A stretch of DNA of 64,000 bases from Saccharicrinis sp963665705 (GCA_963665705.1 OY762448.1:3348001-3412000), one strand, 5' to 3'; counted from the first letter of the stretch, positions 18,271 to 27,833 are shown. The notes: generated by a model not told the origin, from the letters alone. Translations and numbers: made by a program.

Positions 18271-19665
18271 TTATTGTGCGATTACACTTTCAAATTCTTT
18301 TGCCAGAACATCAAAACTTCTTATTGCTGTTTTCGGTAATTTTTCGCCATTTTCTCCAAAAACTTTCATAGCATTTTCATCTTCTACTGTAATTGCAGAT
18401 TCATCCAATTCTCCATTTTTGTTAAAAACTTTTGATTCATTAAGCTTTAAGTATTTAGCCATAAAATGATACATCGCAGTACGTTTGGATGGACCATAAT
18501 CATGGTGTTCTTTAGGAAGATGAACGTTTTCTACAACCGCATTATCATAGAAGTTGTAAATACGTTTCAGGTATGGAAATTCCAATTCCGGAACATTAGA
18601 CGTCCAGTCACCTCCATCAGAAATTATCAATTGAGGTTTAGGTGCGAACACTCCTGCCAACTCCACATTATTTGTTCCACCACAGCAAAGATGAATTGGA
18701 TTTCCACTTTCACAAGGGCATCCTCCATAATGAATTGAAGACATCATAACTGTAGGAACACTCACATCAATTCTATCATCAATTACAGACATTAAAATGG
18801 AATGACTTCCTCCACCTGAACCTCCTGTGATACCAATTCTGGTTGTATCAGCATATTTAAATGAAGTCAAATAATCCAATAATCGAATGCTATTTAAAGC
18901 CTGTATTGTATTGGCTAAACTTTTACGGTGAGTTTTGGGATCTACCTGCAAAGTTGATTCACCCCAAGCAAATAAATCATAATTTATTGCCATAGCCCCC
19001 ATACGAGCTAAACCTGCACATCGGGTTTGAATATCTTTATTATAGCGTCCATTTCCAAAATGTCCATTTGGACAAAGTACCACTGGAATTTTCCCTTTAA
19101 TTTTTGAGGGTCGGTAAATGGAACCACAAACATAAAATCCGGGTAATACTTCAAGGGCAATATTTTGCACAGTATAACCATTCATTTTTCTTGTTTTGGT
19201 TAAGATAGGTTTGCTATCAGGTGATGCAGGTAAATGATTTAAACGAACAGCCTCTTTAACGCATTGCTTTAGTTTAGTCTGACGTTGCTGCCATTCTTCT
19301 TTAGTTGAATATTTAGAAGCTAAATAATCTAATGTTTCTTTGCCTTCTTCAACTGTTCTTCTATGATAACGAAACTCTTCAATTTTATATTTATTTGGTC
19401 CTTTATCAGGAAGAGCCATTAAATCAAAAGGAGCCAAAACATTTTTTAATGTTTCTTCAACATCTGCTCTAAAACGCCAGTTGGCATAATTCAATATCTT
19501 GCCTTCTACATCCTTATCTGAAATACGCAATTTTACGTTATACTCCTGCTCAATATCTTTCAATACATCCTTTAAAGGACGGGCAAATTTATTATCTGAA
19601 TTTTGGGCGATAGCGCATGTAAACGTTATCATAATCAGACAAAAAAATATTATTATTTTCTTCAT
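18271..19665 (-). CDS. Secreted alpha/beta-hydrolase esterase, CE19/acetylxylan esterase-like
   Basis: 464 residues from the ATG at 19665 (MKKIIIFFCLIMITFTCAIAQ signal). After the signal, residues about 25-85 (ARPLKDVLKDIEQEYNVKL...) look like an STN-type secretin/TonB short domain, which is unusual on an esterase. The hydrolase domain carries a nucleophile elbow GITGGSGGGSH (Ser), a likely acid in ISDGGDWTS and a base in KEHHDYGPS. RG-II loci of Bacteroides hold an alpha/beta-hydrolase methylesterase (CE19) in a comparable setting, so removal of methyl or acetyl esters from RG-II is the best guess. A sequence identical in form to the LacI operators lies inside the signal-peptide codons at 19617-19632. 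Confidence 0.68.
   Translation of the reverse strand: MKKIIIFFCLIMITFTCAIAQNSDNKFARPLKDVLKDIEQEYNVKLRISDKDVEGKILNYANWRFRADVEETLKNVLAPFDLMALPDKGPNKYKIEEFRYHRRTVEEGKETLDYLASKYSTKEEWQQRQTKLKQCVKEAVRLNHLPASPDSKPILTKTRKMNGYTVQNIALEVLPGFYVCGSIYRPSKIKGKIPVVLCPNGHFGNGRYNKDIQTRCAGLARMGAMAINYDLFAWGESTLQVDPKTHRKSLANTIQALNSIRLLDYLTSFKYADTTRIGITGGSGGGSHSILMSVIDDRIDVSVPTVMMSSIHYGGCPCESGNPIHLCCGGTNNVELAGVFAPKPQLIISDGGDWTSNVPELEFPYLKRIYNFYDNAVVENVHLPKEHHDYGPSKRTAMYHFMAKYLKLNESKVFNKNGELDESAITVEDENAMKVFGENGEKLPKTAIRSFDVLAKEFESVIAQ
19617..19632 (+). promoter_or_regulatory. Possible intragenic LacI-type operator
   Basis: ATGTAAACGTTATCAT matches the operator consensus at 15 of 16 positions but lies 33-48 bases inside the esterase coding region (signal peptide). 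It could act as a roadblock or a distal operator, or be chance. Confidence 0.35.
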
Positions 19666-19792
19666 TTTCTTAAATTTAGATAAAAGATTAGAGATATGAG
19701 ACAAGAGATTGAGAATTATACTTTTACCTTTTTACCTTAAATCTTTCTAATTATGACACTCTTTCCGGGTTTGATTTATATGACTTTAAATT

Positions 19793-19837
19793 CCCGGGGC
19801 TTCACCCCGGGCTATTATATTCAAGCCCTTCAGGCTT
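19793..19837. repeat. REP-like double palindrome
   Basis: CCCGGGG-cttca-CCCCGGG (19793-19811) is followed by AAGCC-cttca-GGCTT (19823-19837). The GC-rich stems contrast sharply with the AT-rich surroundings. Such paired palindromes are typical dispersed intergenic repeats in Bacteroidota. It lies in the 276-base gap between the esterase and the sialidase-fold gene; nothing else is seen there. Confidence 0.7.
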
Positions 19838-19941
19838 TGAACTATATTTCCTGTTCCCTATTTTTTGATCCAATCTGGTTATTAATATTAGGGTATCACC
19901 TTCATACCATACAACCATAATACCCTTTTACCTTAATCAAC

Positions 19942-21033
19942 TTATTCAGGCCACTTCTCGTCTTTAATTAGCTTCAAGCGTAATTTAGATGGATCAACTT
20001 TTACATATTTCATACGTTCACGTCTCCAAGTATAGATAAAGTGAACCATTCCATCGGCAGTTTGAATTACTGCTGGGTATGAATACTGGCTGATTTCTGA
20101 ATCCTCCAATACTAAAGAAGCATACCATTTAACCCCATCTTTACTTAATGCAACATTCAATGGAGTACGATGTCCTTTTGAAGCATTCATTGGCGTTTTA
20201 GCATGATTGTAAATGATTAAATGACGACCATCAGCTAATGTTACTGCATCTGTACCTGAATTATTATTTGGTAATTCGGTATCCTGTGTTAACCCCCAGG
20301 TTTTTCCATTATCGTGAGAGTACGCTGTTACTACAACTCCATTCTTACTACGACAAAGGATTTGTAATGTACCATCTTTATGCTTTAAAATACTAGGTTG
20401 AATAATATTATGAACCTTATATTTATTAATCGCTTTTGTTGTCTCCCAGGTTTTACCCCAGTCTTTTGTTGTTTCGAAATGCACTTCCCAACCTTTAATT
20501 TCTTTAGAAGAAGGACAAATTAATGTTCCATCATCTAACAGAATAGGCTTGTTTTTTACAGGTCCAATATAGCCTTCTGGCATTTTTTCAGCCTTACTCC
20601 ATGTATGACCATTATCAGATGAACGCTTAATCATTCCCCACCAATCCTGAGGTTTTGGACCCTCTTTATAGAAAAGTAAAAGATCACCTCCGGGTATTTG
20701 ATATAAAACCGGATTCCATGTTGGATAACGTAATGTATCATTCTGGATACCATTGGCAACATTCATTGGTTTAGACCATTTTCCATCTTTAAGATGGCTT
20801 ACATAAATACAAACTTCAGGATGACGTTCATACTCACCTCCAAAAAAAGCAGCAACTAATCCTTCAGGTGTTTCAGCTAACGTTCCGGCATGACAAGAAG
20901 GAAAATCAGCTTGTTCATAAATAAATTGCTCTGTTATAACACCTTTCTTCCACTTGTTTTTCTTGGCTTGTGCATTAAACACCACTAACCCTAGAACTAA
21001 ACTCAACGATAAAATTCTCTTTAACGACATCAT
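19942..21033 (-). CDS. Secreted sialidase-fold (BNR repeat) protein, putative exo-glycosidase
   Basis: 363 residues with a Sec signal (...VVFNAQAKK). A six-bladed beta-propeller is indicated by three Asp-boxes: RSSDNGHTW, TTKDWGKTW and YSHDNGKTW. The first blade has SCHAGTLAETPEGLVAAFFGG, a conserved feature of BNR_2-type proteins of plant-glycan PULs; the classical FRIP arginine motif of GH33 sialidases is not obvious. Because RG-II contains the sialic-acid-like sugars Kdo and Dha, a Kdo- or Dha-acting role is attractive but unproven; other propellers of this kind act on rhamnose-glucuronate linkages. It follows the DUF3826 gene by 7 bases and closes the operon segment before the REP-like repeat. 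Confidence 0.7.
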   Translation of the reverse strand: MMSLKRILSLSLVLGLVVFNAQAKKNKWKKGVITEQFIYEQADFPSCHAGTLAETPEGLVAAFFGGEYERHPEVCIYVSHLKDGKWSKPMNVANGIQNDTLRYPTWNPVLYQIPGGDLLLFYKEGPKPQDWWGMIKRSSDNGHTWSKAEKMPEGYIGPVKNKPILLDDGTLICPSSKEIKGWEVHFETTKDWGKTWETTKAINKYKVHNIIQPSILKHKDGTLQILCRSKNGVVVTAYSHDNGKTWGLTQDTELPNNNSGTDAVTLADGRHLIIYNHAKTPMNASKGHRTPLNVALSKDGVKWYASLVLEDSEISQYSYPAVIQTADGMVHFIYTWRRERMKYVKVDPSKLRLKLIKDEKWPE

Positions 21034-21040
21034 ATTATTT

Positions 21041-21682
21041 TTAATTCTTATTTTTCTTATCCTTAAGAGCCCTCACATAATCCTTATACATCTGGTGCCA
21101 ATTACGGCCATTATTGTTAAGGTATTGCTCATTTTTTGTTTTATAAATCTCGAAAATAGCTGAAATCTGTTTCATACTTTTGTAATCAACAGCCATTTCA
21201 CGAGCCTTCTTCAAATTCCCCAAAATAACCTCTTCTTCTCTTGAAGTCATATTCGGAACAATCTCTTTATACGCTTTCATTGTAAAAGCTACTTTACTTA
21301 CAGTATAGCAATCTAAAACTTTTTCAACCTGTTCATTAGCCAGATCTTCTTTTAACCCATCCATCAAATTTTCATGAACTGTTGATGGCATTGATGAATC
21401 AACAATTATCTGACGATCTAAATCAGTCAGTTTTTCACCTGTTCGAGGATTAATTCCTGCTGGAACTGTTGAAAAAGGATGTGAATCATGCCATTCTTTA
21501 ACAGCTGTAAGATGCTTTGTTACGACCTTAATTAAACGTTTTTCTTTAGCTTTGTCATTTAACTCCAAAGTTTTAATCCATTCTGTAGCGTTCTTTTCCT
21601 GATCAGACAACTCTTTTGCATGAATTGAACCAACTAGACTCAATAAAACAAATAATACTGCAAATCCTTTAAGTACCTTCAT
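21041..21682 (-). CDS. Secreted DUF3826 protein
   Basis: 213 residues with a Sec signal (MKVLKGFAVLFVLLSLVGSIHAKE). The mature part is mostly charged alpha-helix and has conserved features of DUF3826: EWHDSHPF, PAGINPRTGEKLTDLDRQI, LDCYTVSKVAFTMKAYKEIVP and the C-terminal NNGRNWHQMYKDYV. The function is unknown. DUF3826 genes occur again and again beside pectin-type glycosidases in Bacteroidota; a second copy lies at 31120-31785 in the same locus. It sits between the GH142-like gene (10 bases) and the sialidase-fold gene (7 bases), so it is surely co-expressed. A periplasmic accessory or binding role is a guess. Confidence 0.8.
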   Translation of the reverse strand: MKVLKGFAVLFVLLSLVGSIHAKELSDQEKNATEWIKTLELNDKAKEKRLIKVVTKHLTAVKEWHDSHPFSTVPAGINPRTGEKLTDLDRQIIVDSSMPSTVHENLMDGLKEDLANEQVEKVLDCYTVSKVAFTMKAYKEIVPNMTSREEEVILGNLKKAREMAVDYKSMKQISAIFEIYKTKNEQYLNNNGRNWHQMYKDYVRALKDKKNKN

Positions 21683-21692
21683 AGCTATTGAT

Positions 21693-23240
21693 TTAATCAG
21701 TTACTAACTTTTTTAATTGGTCTGAATGAGCAACAGACTTTCCATCAACTAAAATCTGTAAACCCGCACCTTTATGATATTTTGATCCGTCTTTGTCCCA
21801 AATAATCGTCAGTATTTTACCTTGATATTGAACATTATCCAAACAAAACCAATCCCACTTATCCTGAGGAATTAATGGATTAACTTCAATCTTTTCATCA
21901 GCTCTTGGTCGTAATCCTATTAACCCTGAAATAATTAAATCATTAAATGTTGAATGATTGTAATAACGACTACGCTCCTGATCACCTTTCAACCAATATC
22001 CTGTCACTTCATCCTGATACTCACCAATGTAAGGACGACCTCGATGGTACTGTGACTCTACATATAACTCCATGTGCTTGAAGTAATCATCTTTAGTAAT
22101 TACATTTTGATCATAGTCATTAAGCACATTTGCCAGTCCAACCATTGTTTGCGATGTAGCAAAAGGCCAAATAGCTCCATCCCACTCACATTTACAACAA
22201 CCTTTTGTTCTGAATTCATCATGACGACGTTCAGCAGTTGTTTGTCCATAAGGAGCTAAAAATCCCTGATCATCCATTAACTGTTTCCATGCTACAGACT
22301 GAGCATCAGTTGGAATATTAAAATACCATGGAATAAAACCAATTGCCTCACGAACATTTGCAAACTCACCATCCTCTTTTACTGTTTCATAAAACTGACT
22401 GTCTTCACTCCATAGTTTTGTTGTGATTAAACCTAATAAAGTATCTGCTTTCGCTTTATATTTCTTTTCTATGTCAGCTTCACCTTTCATAGATGCCATT
22501 TTACTGATGGCAAGTGCATTGGCATACATGTAACTGTTAATTGTAGGACGGGCATTTTTTACGTGACGTCCACCACTAATTTGCTCTTCCATTCCATCCT
22601 GAACATCTTTTTGCCAAAACAATCCGTTTTCTAAACGACGTTCAGTTTCCCAACGTTCATAATCAGCAACCATATCTGGTAGCATATCCAACATATATTC
22701 TTTATCGCCATCAACCAAATACTTTTGATATAGTGCATCTGCAGTCCAGTTACTAAATTTATGCAGCTTATTCATTGGTTTTCCTTCATTTCCTCTAAAC
22801 CAAACATGAACATACTGATCCAGGTACTTTGAGTCATGTAACCATCTTGATTCCATAATATGATGCCCCATAGCACATGCAATCAAGTTATATTTATCCG
22901 AATAAGAACGTTGTACTAAAAACTCTGTCATTGCAAAGCCAACCGGAGTTTCTTTAATATGCTTTCTCAAAGTCCACCAACGATAAATAAACATCTCCTC
23001 AAAATTATCCTGAGGACATTCAAAGAATGGAACATTATCTTTCATCCATTGCCAAGATTCAGCATTCGGAATTGCCTGAGCTATATTTTCATCCTCCATG
23101 CGATTAAAATAATCAACATAGTGCTTAAAATCATCTACATTTAAAACCGCACCCTGGTAGTTACTATCTTTTTTACTAGAACTACATGAAGCTAATGCGA
23201 AAACAATTGCAATAAATATGATATACTTAAACTTATTCAT
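21693..23240 (-). CDS. (alpha/alpha)6-barrel glycoside hydrolase lipoprotein, GH142-like
   Basis: 515 residues; lipoprotein signal with lipobox ALASC followed by SSSKKD. The mature protein has an (alpha/alpha)6 fold of the trehalase/GH63-like type with motifs MFIYRWWTLRKHIKET, WFRGNEG, LPDMVADYERWE, KCEWDGAIWPFATSQT and YYNHSTFNDLIISGLIGLRP. It directly follows the propeller gene at 23240-25081 with a TAATG stop/start overlap. In B. thetaiotaomicron BT1020 a GH143 domain is fused to a C-terminal GH142 domain, described as a beta-L-arabinofuranosidase. Order, sizes and coupling here suggest the same pair as two proteins. The assignment is from architecture and context, not from catalytic residues. 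Confidence 0.62.
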   Translation of the reverse strand: MNKFKYIIFIAIVFALASCSSSKKDSNYQGAVLNVDDFKHYVDYFNRMEDENIAQAIPNAESWQWMKDNVPFFECPQDNFEEMFIYRWWTLRKHIKETPVGFAMTEFLVQRSYSDKYNLIACAMGHHIMESRWLHDSKYLDQYVHVWFRGNEGKPMNKLHKFSNWTADALYQKYLVDGDKEYMLDMLPDMVADYERWETERRLENGLFWQKDVQDGMEEQISGGRHVKNARPTINSYMYANALAISKMASMKGEADIEKKYKAKADTLLGLITTKLWSEDSQFYETVKEDGEFANVREAIGFIPWYFNIPTDAQSVAWKQLMDDQGFLAPYGQTTAERRHDEFRTKGCCKCEWDGAIWPFATSQTMVGLANVLNDYDQNVITKDDYFKHMELYVESQYHRGRPYIGEYQDEVTGYWLKGDQERSRYYNHSTFNDLIISGLIGLRPRADEKIEVNPLIPQDKWDWFCLDNVQYQGKILTIIWDKDGSKYHKGAGLQILVDGKSVAHSDQLKKLVTD

Positions 23241-25081
23241 TATATGATTTTTTTCGAGGTAAATGATTTGATATTAAACTGAGCTTCTTTTACAGGAATT
23301 CCGGCTTCTTTAAGATCATAATCCTGATCTGTTGGTGTATCTGCATCAGGGAAGCGACGAATATCTCCTGTTCTGAATGCTACACTTGAAATTTCATGAA
23401 CAGGACGATACATTAAGCGATAATTGCCTTTTTGCTTTCCATTAACTGTCACCCAGTAAAATCTTTTATTCACATCAAATTTAACCTGAATTTTATATTC
23501 TTCTCCAGGCTCATAGCGTACAACACCTGAATAACGATAACCATTTCGCACTTTCAATACTCTATCATTGTCGAATACTAACCGAATGGCACCTAAACCT
23601 TCTGCATTTTGAAATTCAACATGTAACTGACCATTATCATTTTGCTGCGGAACAACAGTAAACTCAACCACTGAACTTTCTGAAGTTGGAATTACTCTTT
23701 CTGCTAAGGCGAAATCATATCGATCCTTATCTTTTATGGTTAATACTTTCTCGCCTTTAACTTTTTCAATTTGTACAGGAGCCCATTGAAGGCTATAAAT
23801 ATTCCACCAATCTAATTCTTTGCTGTCAGGTAGATCATTAAATACCTCATTAACATCCTCAGTAACTTTATTTGTAATTGGTACAGGAACTTTTGATACC
23901 CAGATATCTTCTTTATTCATACTATAAGTCAACCACATATCATTATCTTTTGGCTGACCATTACCTTCAATGATACCTCTTACATATTGAGGACCGTATG
24001 ATTTAAAATTTCCACCATAACGCATTGGTGAAATTTCACCATGAACCAAAAGAAGGTTATTGTAATATAATCCATCATCACTTACAGAAACACCTAAAGG
24101 CCATCTGTATTCAGAAGGATTGTAAACTGTAGCATATTTATCATCTGTTGTTTTTTGGCCCCATATTTTAGCATTTTTATTTACAAAACCTGGAGCTCTT
24201 TCAGGGCGAGGCCATGTTTTACCACCATCTTCACTAATGGCTGTTAAAGCATGTTTCCACCAACCAACAACACGGTTATCTGGTAAATGATAGTAATTGA
24301 AAGCCTTAAACTGGTTTGTCATAGGAATAATAGGATCGTCACGATCTGCCTCTTCATTCCACTGTTGCATCATTAAAGGATTTGCCATCAGCTCTTCACA
24401 AGCCTTTTTAAATCCCTTATCTCTACTTGAAGTATAAAATTTAAATTCAGTATTTTTCTTATCCCAACCATGATTGTATCGCACAAAATAGATTGGCCCC
24501 CATGTTCCATCTTTATATATTTCACGTACTACACGACCAATACCATTTCCATCATTAGGACTATCGTGCTTATCAATACTGATTCCATAAAATCCGGATA
24601 CCAATAAACGATCATTTGAAGAAACATAAAATCCCATACGCTGATGCATAATAGCGATTAAGTTTTTAGCTACTCCATCAACACCTTCTTTTGTTGTTCC
24701 ATCAGGCACTTTGTACTCTGGAAATACAACTTTAGGCTTACTCCAATCATAACCATCTTTTGAAACACATAAATAAGACTGGCTTGGAGGAATATGCTCA
24801 CCAACAGAATCACTTAAATACTCCAAATAAAAAGTATCATTCCAATAAGCTAACATAGGTTGATGATTGTATGTCCAACCAAAATCATCTGCTGCCTCAG
24901 GCATTTCACGATTAGCACGCATTACTTGAATATTATGTGTTCCTACAGCAGGACTTAACATTCCATGATGATAATCGATATTTGATAATGTATTACCAAT
25001 ATATCTGGCAGTATCCTGTGCCTTTACACTCAGAACACCTAATGCCAAAAATAAAAATGTATATAGTGTTGTTCGTATCAT
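23240..25081 (-). CDS. Secreted beta-propeller hydrolase, GH143-like (candidate Dha hydrolase)
   Basis: 613 residues from the ATG at 25081 (MIRTTLYTFLFLALGVLSVKAQ signal, AAGGAA upstream); an earlier in-frame start lacks a signal peptide. Residues about 40-430 form a beta-propeller: YHHGMLSPAVGTHNIQ, FGWTYNHQPMLAYWND, VSKDGYDWSKP, ISEDGGKTWPRPE, VSVSDDGLYYNNLLLVHGE. Residues about 450-600 look like a concanavalin-type beta-sandwich. Its size and its place just before a GH142-like gene (stop and start overlap by one base) resemble the N-terminal part of BT1020, a GH143 enzyme that releases Dha from RG-II. If right, it supplies the substrate for the catabolic operon at 42077-47956. The family is inferred from layout and needs a profile search. 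Confidence 0.58.
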   Translation of the reverse strand: MIRTTLYTFLFLALGVLSVKAQDTARYIGNTLSNIDYHHGMLSPAVGTHNIQVMRANREMPEAADDFGWTYNHQPMLAYWNDTFYLEYLSDSVGEHIPPSQSYLCVSKDGYDWSKPKVVFPEYKVPDGTTKEGVDGVAKNLIAIMHQRMGFYVSSNDRLLVSGFYGISIDKHDSPNDGNGIGRVVREIYKDGTWGPIYFVRYNHGWDKKNTEFKFYTSSRDKGFKKACEELMANPLMMQQWNEEADRDDPIIPMTNQFKAFNYYHLPDNRVVGWWKHALTAISEDGGKTWPRPERAPGFVNKNAKIWGQKTTDDKYATVYNPSEYRWPLGVSVSDDGLYYNNLLLVHGEISPMRYGGNFKSYGPQYVRGIIEGNGQPKDNDMWLTYSMNKEDIWVSKVPVPITNKVTEDVNEVFNDLPDSKELDWWNIYSLQWAPVQIEKVKGEKVLTIKDKDRYDFALAERVIPTSESSVVEFTVVPQQNDNGQLHVEFQNAEGLGAIRLVFDNDRVLKVRNGYRYSGVVRYEPGEEYKIQVKFDVNKRFYWVTVNGKQKGNYRLMYRPVHEISSVAFRTGDIRRFPDADTPTDQDYDLKEAGIPVKEAQFNIKSFTSKKII

Positions 25082-25195
25082 TTTTTCCTTTTCAAATTTG
25101 TTACCAATAATTAAGTTCAAAAGTTGAAAGTATAACAACTTAAACATTATGTTAAGTACTCTATTCACTTTTAACTTTAAACTTTTAACTATGTA

Positions 25196-26128
25196 CTATC
25201 TAGTTATCTTTAGTTTTAGGTTATTCAAAACTTCTTCTGGAGCTGTAAAGATTGTTCCATGTTTATGACCTTTAGGGATGCTAAATTCTGATGAAACATC
25301 TTCAAAGTTTATGAAGTCTGTTGTTTTGTATACCCCATATCTGTATTCCTTATAAACATCACAGAAGATATACCAGGCATCACCAAGCTTCAATACTGTT
25401 GGACCCTCTACAAAATTTCCTGAAAAAGCTTCTGAAGCTTCACTCCATGGACCAACAGGCGTTTTACCAAAGGCAATTTTCAGATTTCGGTTAGGACGCG
25501 TATTATCTTTTAACACCAAAACATAATCATCTTTAGCTCTTTTTACTATAACAGCATCTATCACACTAAATCCAGGTTCACAAAATAATTCAGGATCAGA
25601 ATAAGTTTTAAAATCTTTTGTTTTAGTATAATACATTCGATGATTGTTCTTTTCTTCCTCTATCCCTTTTGGAAATTTAAATGGAATTGTAGAAGACCAT
25701 GCAATGATATATTCCTGGTTTTCATCATCGTAAAACAACTCCGGAGCCCAAACATTTACTGTTGTAGTATCATATTCCATAACAGGAATAAATTGCTGTT
25801 CTGACCAATTCATCAAATCTTTAGAGTTGGCATATCCAAAGCCTAAATCACCACGCCAACCTGTAGTCCAAACCAAATGAAAAGTACCATCTGGTCCCTG
25901 AACCATAGACGGATCTCTCATCAGGTGACTTGGTCCTGCTTCAGGTTTTAAAAATGTAGTATCCAAATCTGTCCACTGGAAACCATCATAACTATATAAA
26001 AGTCTTAACCCATCAGTTGCTGGCTCATGAAAAGAAGTAAACATAAATACTTCTTTTGACTCTTTAGTTTGATTGCACCCAACAAGTGTAATCGTTAACA
26101 ATAATATATAATAAGCAATATTCTTCAT
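25196..26128 (-). CDS. GH43-family glycosidase lipoprotein
   Basis: 310 residues; lipoprotein signal MKNIAYYILLLTITLVGC. The five-bladed propeller of GH43 is shown by MRDPSM, VWAPELFYDD, the blade-three acid in SVIDAVIV, and the general acid Glu in NFVEGPTVLK. The opening FTSFHEPATDGL also fits a subset of GH43-like proteins from plant-cell-wall PULs. Likely substrates are arabinofuranosides or galactosides on pectin side chains; an arabinofuranosidase would match the GH43 enzyme known from an RG-II locus. There are about 114 bases to the GH143-like gene downstream; upstream is a repeat-filled gap, so it may have its own promoter. Confidence 0.78.
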   Translation of the reverse strand: MKNIAYYILLLTITLVGCNQTKESKEVFMFTSFHEPATDGLRLLYSYDGFQWTDLDTTFLKPEAGPSHLMRDPSMVQGPDGTFHLVWTTGWRGDLGFGYANSKDLMNWSEQQFIPVMEYDTTTVNVWAPELFYDDENQEYIIAWSSTIPFKFPKGIEEEKNNHRMYYTKTKDFKTYSDPELFCEPGFSVIDAVIVKRAKDDYVLVLKDNTRPNRNLKIAFGKTPVGPWSEASEAFSGNFVEGPTVLKLGDAWYIFCDVYKEYRYGVYKTTDFINFEDVSSEFSIPKGHKHGTIFTAPEEVLNNLKLKITR

Positions 26129-26208
26129 AATTAAAATTCAGTTATGTAATTGATAACCTATAAATTTTAAACACAGAGACGCAAAGACACTAAGTTATTC
26201 TTTTTTCA

Positions 26209-26411
26209 CTACGTTTGGCGTAGCGTCCCGCTACGCCTGAATTAATCTGTCAATTACACTCTTGTTTCACTATCATTTATAGTTTTTTACAAGCTATAAA
26301 TCATCCCCCTACGCTTGGCGTAGCGTCTCGCTATGTCTCAATCTCAAAGGCCTCCGGCCTGAATTAATCTATCAATTACAAGCTGTAAATCATTCCTCCC
26401 CTTTGGGGGAG
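26209..26411. repeat. Mosaic of REP-like repeats in the GH43-GH140 gap
   Basis: The 301-base gap 26129-26429 contains repeated units and no gene. CTACG(T/C)TTGGCGTAGCGTC occurs at 26209 and 26309, exactly 100 bases apart. CTGAATTAATCT(G/A)TCAATT occurs at about 26237 and 26359, and AAGCT(A/G)TAAATCAT at about 26291 and 26380. Palindromes are GGCGTAGCG-tcc-CGCTACGCC (26217-26237), AGGCC-tcc-GGCCT (26348-26360) and CTCCCC-ttt-GGGGGAG (26396-26411). These are typical dispersed intergenic repeats of Bacteroidota. Confidence 0.75.
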
Positions 26412-26429
26412 TTAGAGGGGGCACTTATT

Positions 26430-27821
26430 TTATTTCTCATCTAAAATTAATACCCAATCATTTCCGTCTTCAGTCTCTCCAGGAGCATCAAATCTTGCAA
26501 CACCACTATTTGAAACTTCTTTAATATCTTTAACCTCACCATTACGCGGATTAAACCACGAAGCTTTAATTTTTGATGAAGAAAAATGATCCATATTAAC
26601 AGCAATCTCACCACCGATATAAGTATAGATCATTGCATAACCTTTACCTTTAGTAGCCACCTTATAAGCATATTTGTCGCCATTCTCTGCTAATAAAGAC
26701 TGATCAGGAACTCTACTAAAGAAATCTCTTGAAAGCATTATTTGCTTTACATATTTCATTTGTTTTGCTCCTGGTTCATTTATAGCTTGCTGCCAGTATA
26801 ATTTAGCTCCATAAGCAGGTTCTTTATCTTTTTCGCTATAAAACTGCATTACAGCACTATGCCCATAAGTATATCCAAAGGCACCAGCAAATACCGACCA
26901 GTATGCATATCTGCGAACATCATCATCATTCCAGAATGGTTGGTTTGTATCATGTAATCCCTGAGGAATACCTTCATAAGATGGTTCCCCGTCAATTGTA
27001 GGTTTAGCCGGAGTCATTTTATAATCATCCTCCATGTAACGCCAGTTATCCTGACCATAAGCTCTTTCTGTATCATCCTGATCATATCGACGGTGACCAG
27101 ATTGCACCATGTTAAAATCCATCCATTTTTCGTTATGAAACCAATCTGTAGAAGAACATCTACCACGAGGATGAAAAGTAATTAGGTGATTAGGATCTGT
27201 ATCATTCAATCCATTACCAATGATATTCCATGTAGCTGTTGAATCACTACCAAAAGTATCACCACCATTTAACCATATAATATTCTTCCTATCCTTATAG
27301 CGATTTGCTAACCATTTTGAATAAGTAGTAGCTTCCTCTCTTGAAACAAAACCTTCCTTTACATTATTACCCCATACAGGAACCATGGCCATGTATAAAC
27401 CTTTTTTTGCCGCAAGATCAACTACATAATCCACATTATCCCAAAAGTCATATTGTACAGAATCTTTAAAATCATTACCCTCTGTAATCAATGGGAATGC
27501 TACATTATTTTTGATTAAAGCAGAATCTCCATAAACATTTTTGGCACCAATGGTATGTAAAACCATCACCTGTATTACATTAAATCCAAGTTCTGCTCTA
27601 TTGGTAAGATATTGGTCAACCTCCTCTCTTGTCATTTTTGAAAACAGCAACCATCCGGTATCTCCTAACCAAAAAAATGGATCCCCACTTTCATCTTCCA
27701 TAAATCTTCCGTTTTCGGAAATCTTTAATAAAGACAGCCCTTCTTTCTCTGTAGCTTTTTTCGAAACACAAGCTACCATTATTAATAATGCAATAACGCC
27801 TAATGCTAATTTTTTAAACAT
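26430..27821 (-). CDS. GH140-like (DUF4038) lipoprotein, candidate apiosidase
   Basis: 463 residues; lipoprotein signal with lipobox IMVAC. A TIM barrel with the DUF4038 hallmarks FFWLGDTGWLLF, NVIQVMVLHT and NIIWLNGGDTFG is followed by a small C-terminal beta domain (about 375-460). D188 in NGGDT and E279/E283 in DGEPSYEGI sit near the positions of Asp187 and Glu284, the catalytic pair of BT1012, a GH140 enzyme that cuts apiose from the RG-II backbone. This is strong but indirect support for an apiosidase that detaches whole side chains A and B. The next gene downstream is GH43, across the repeat-rich gap; upstream by 12 bases is the large DUF4955-type gene. Confidence 0.75.
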   Translation of the reverse strand: MFKKLALGVIALLIMVACVSKKATEKEGLSLLKISENGRFMEDESGDPFFWLGDTGWLLFSKMTREEVDQYLTNRAELGFNVIQVMVLHTIGAKNVYGDSALIKNNVAFPLITEGNDFKDSVQYDFWDNVDYVVDLAAKKGLYMAMVPVWGNNVKEGFVSREEATTYSKWLANRYKDRKNIIWLNGGDTFGSDSTATWNIIGNGLNDTDPNHLITFHPRGRCSSTDWFHNEKWMDFNMVQSGHRRYDQDDTERAYGQDNWRYMEDDYKMTPAKPTIDGEPSYEGIPQGLHDTNQPFWNDDDVRRYAYWSVFAGAFGYTYGHSAVMQFYSEKDKEPAYGAKLYWQQAINEPGAKQMKYVKQIMLSRDFFSRVPDQSLLAENGDKYAYKVATKGKGYAMIYTYIGGEIAVNMDHFSSSKIKASWFNPRNGEVKDIKEVSNSGVARFDAPGETEDGNDWVLILDEK

Positions 27822-27833
27822 GCCTAAACGGTT

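Noticed and set aside
18277..18290. GTGTAATCG-like sequence at the end of the esterase gene, resembling a LacI half site
   Set aside because: Only the left half is similar and it lies in coding sequence far from a promoter.
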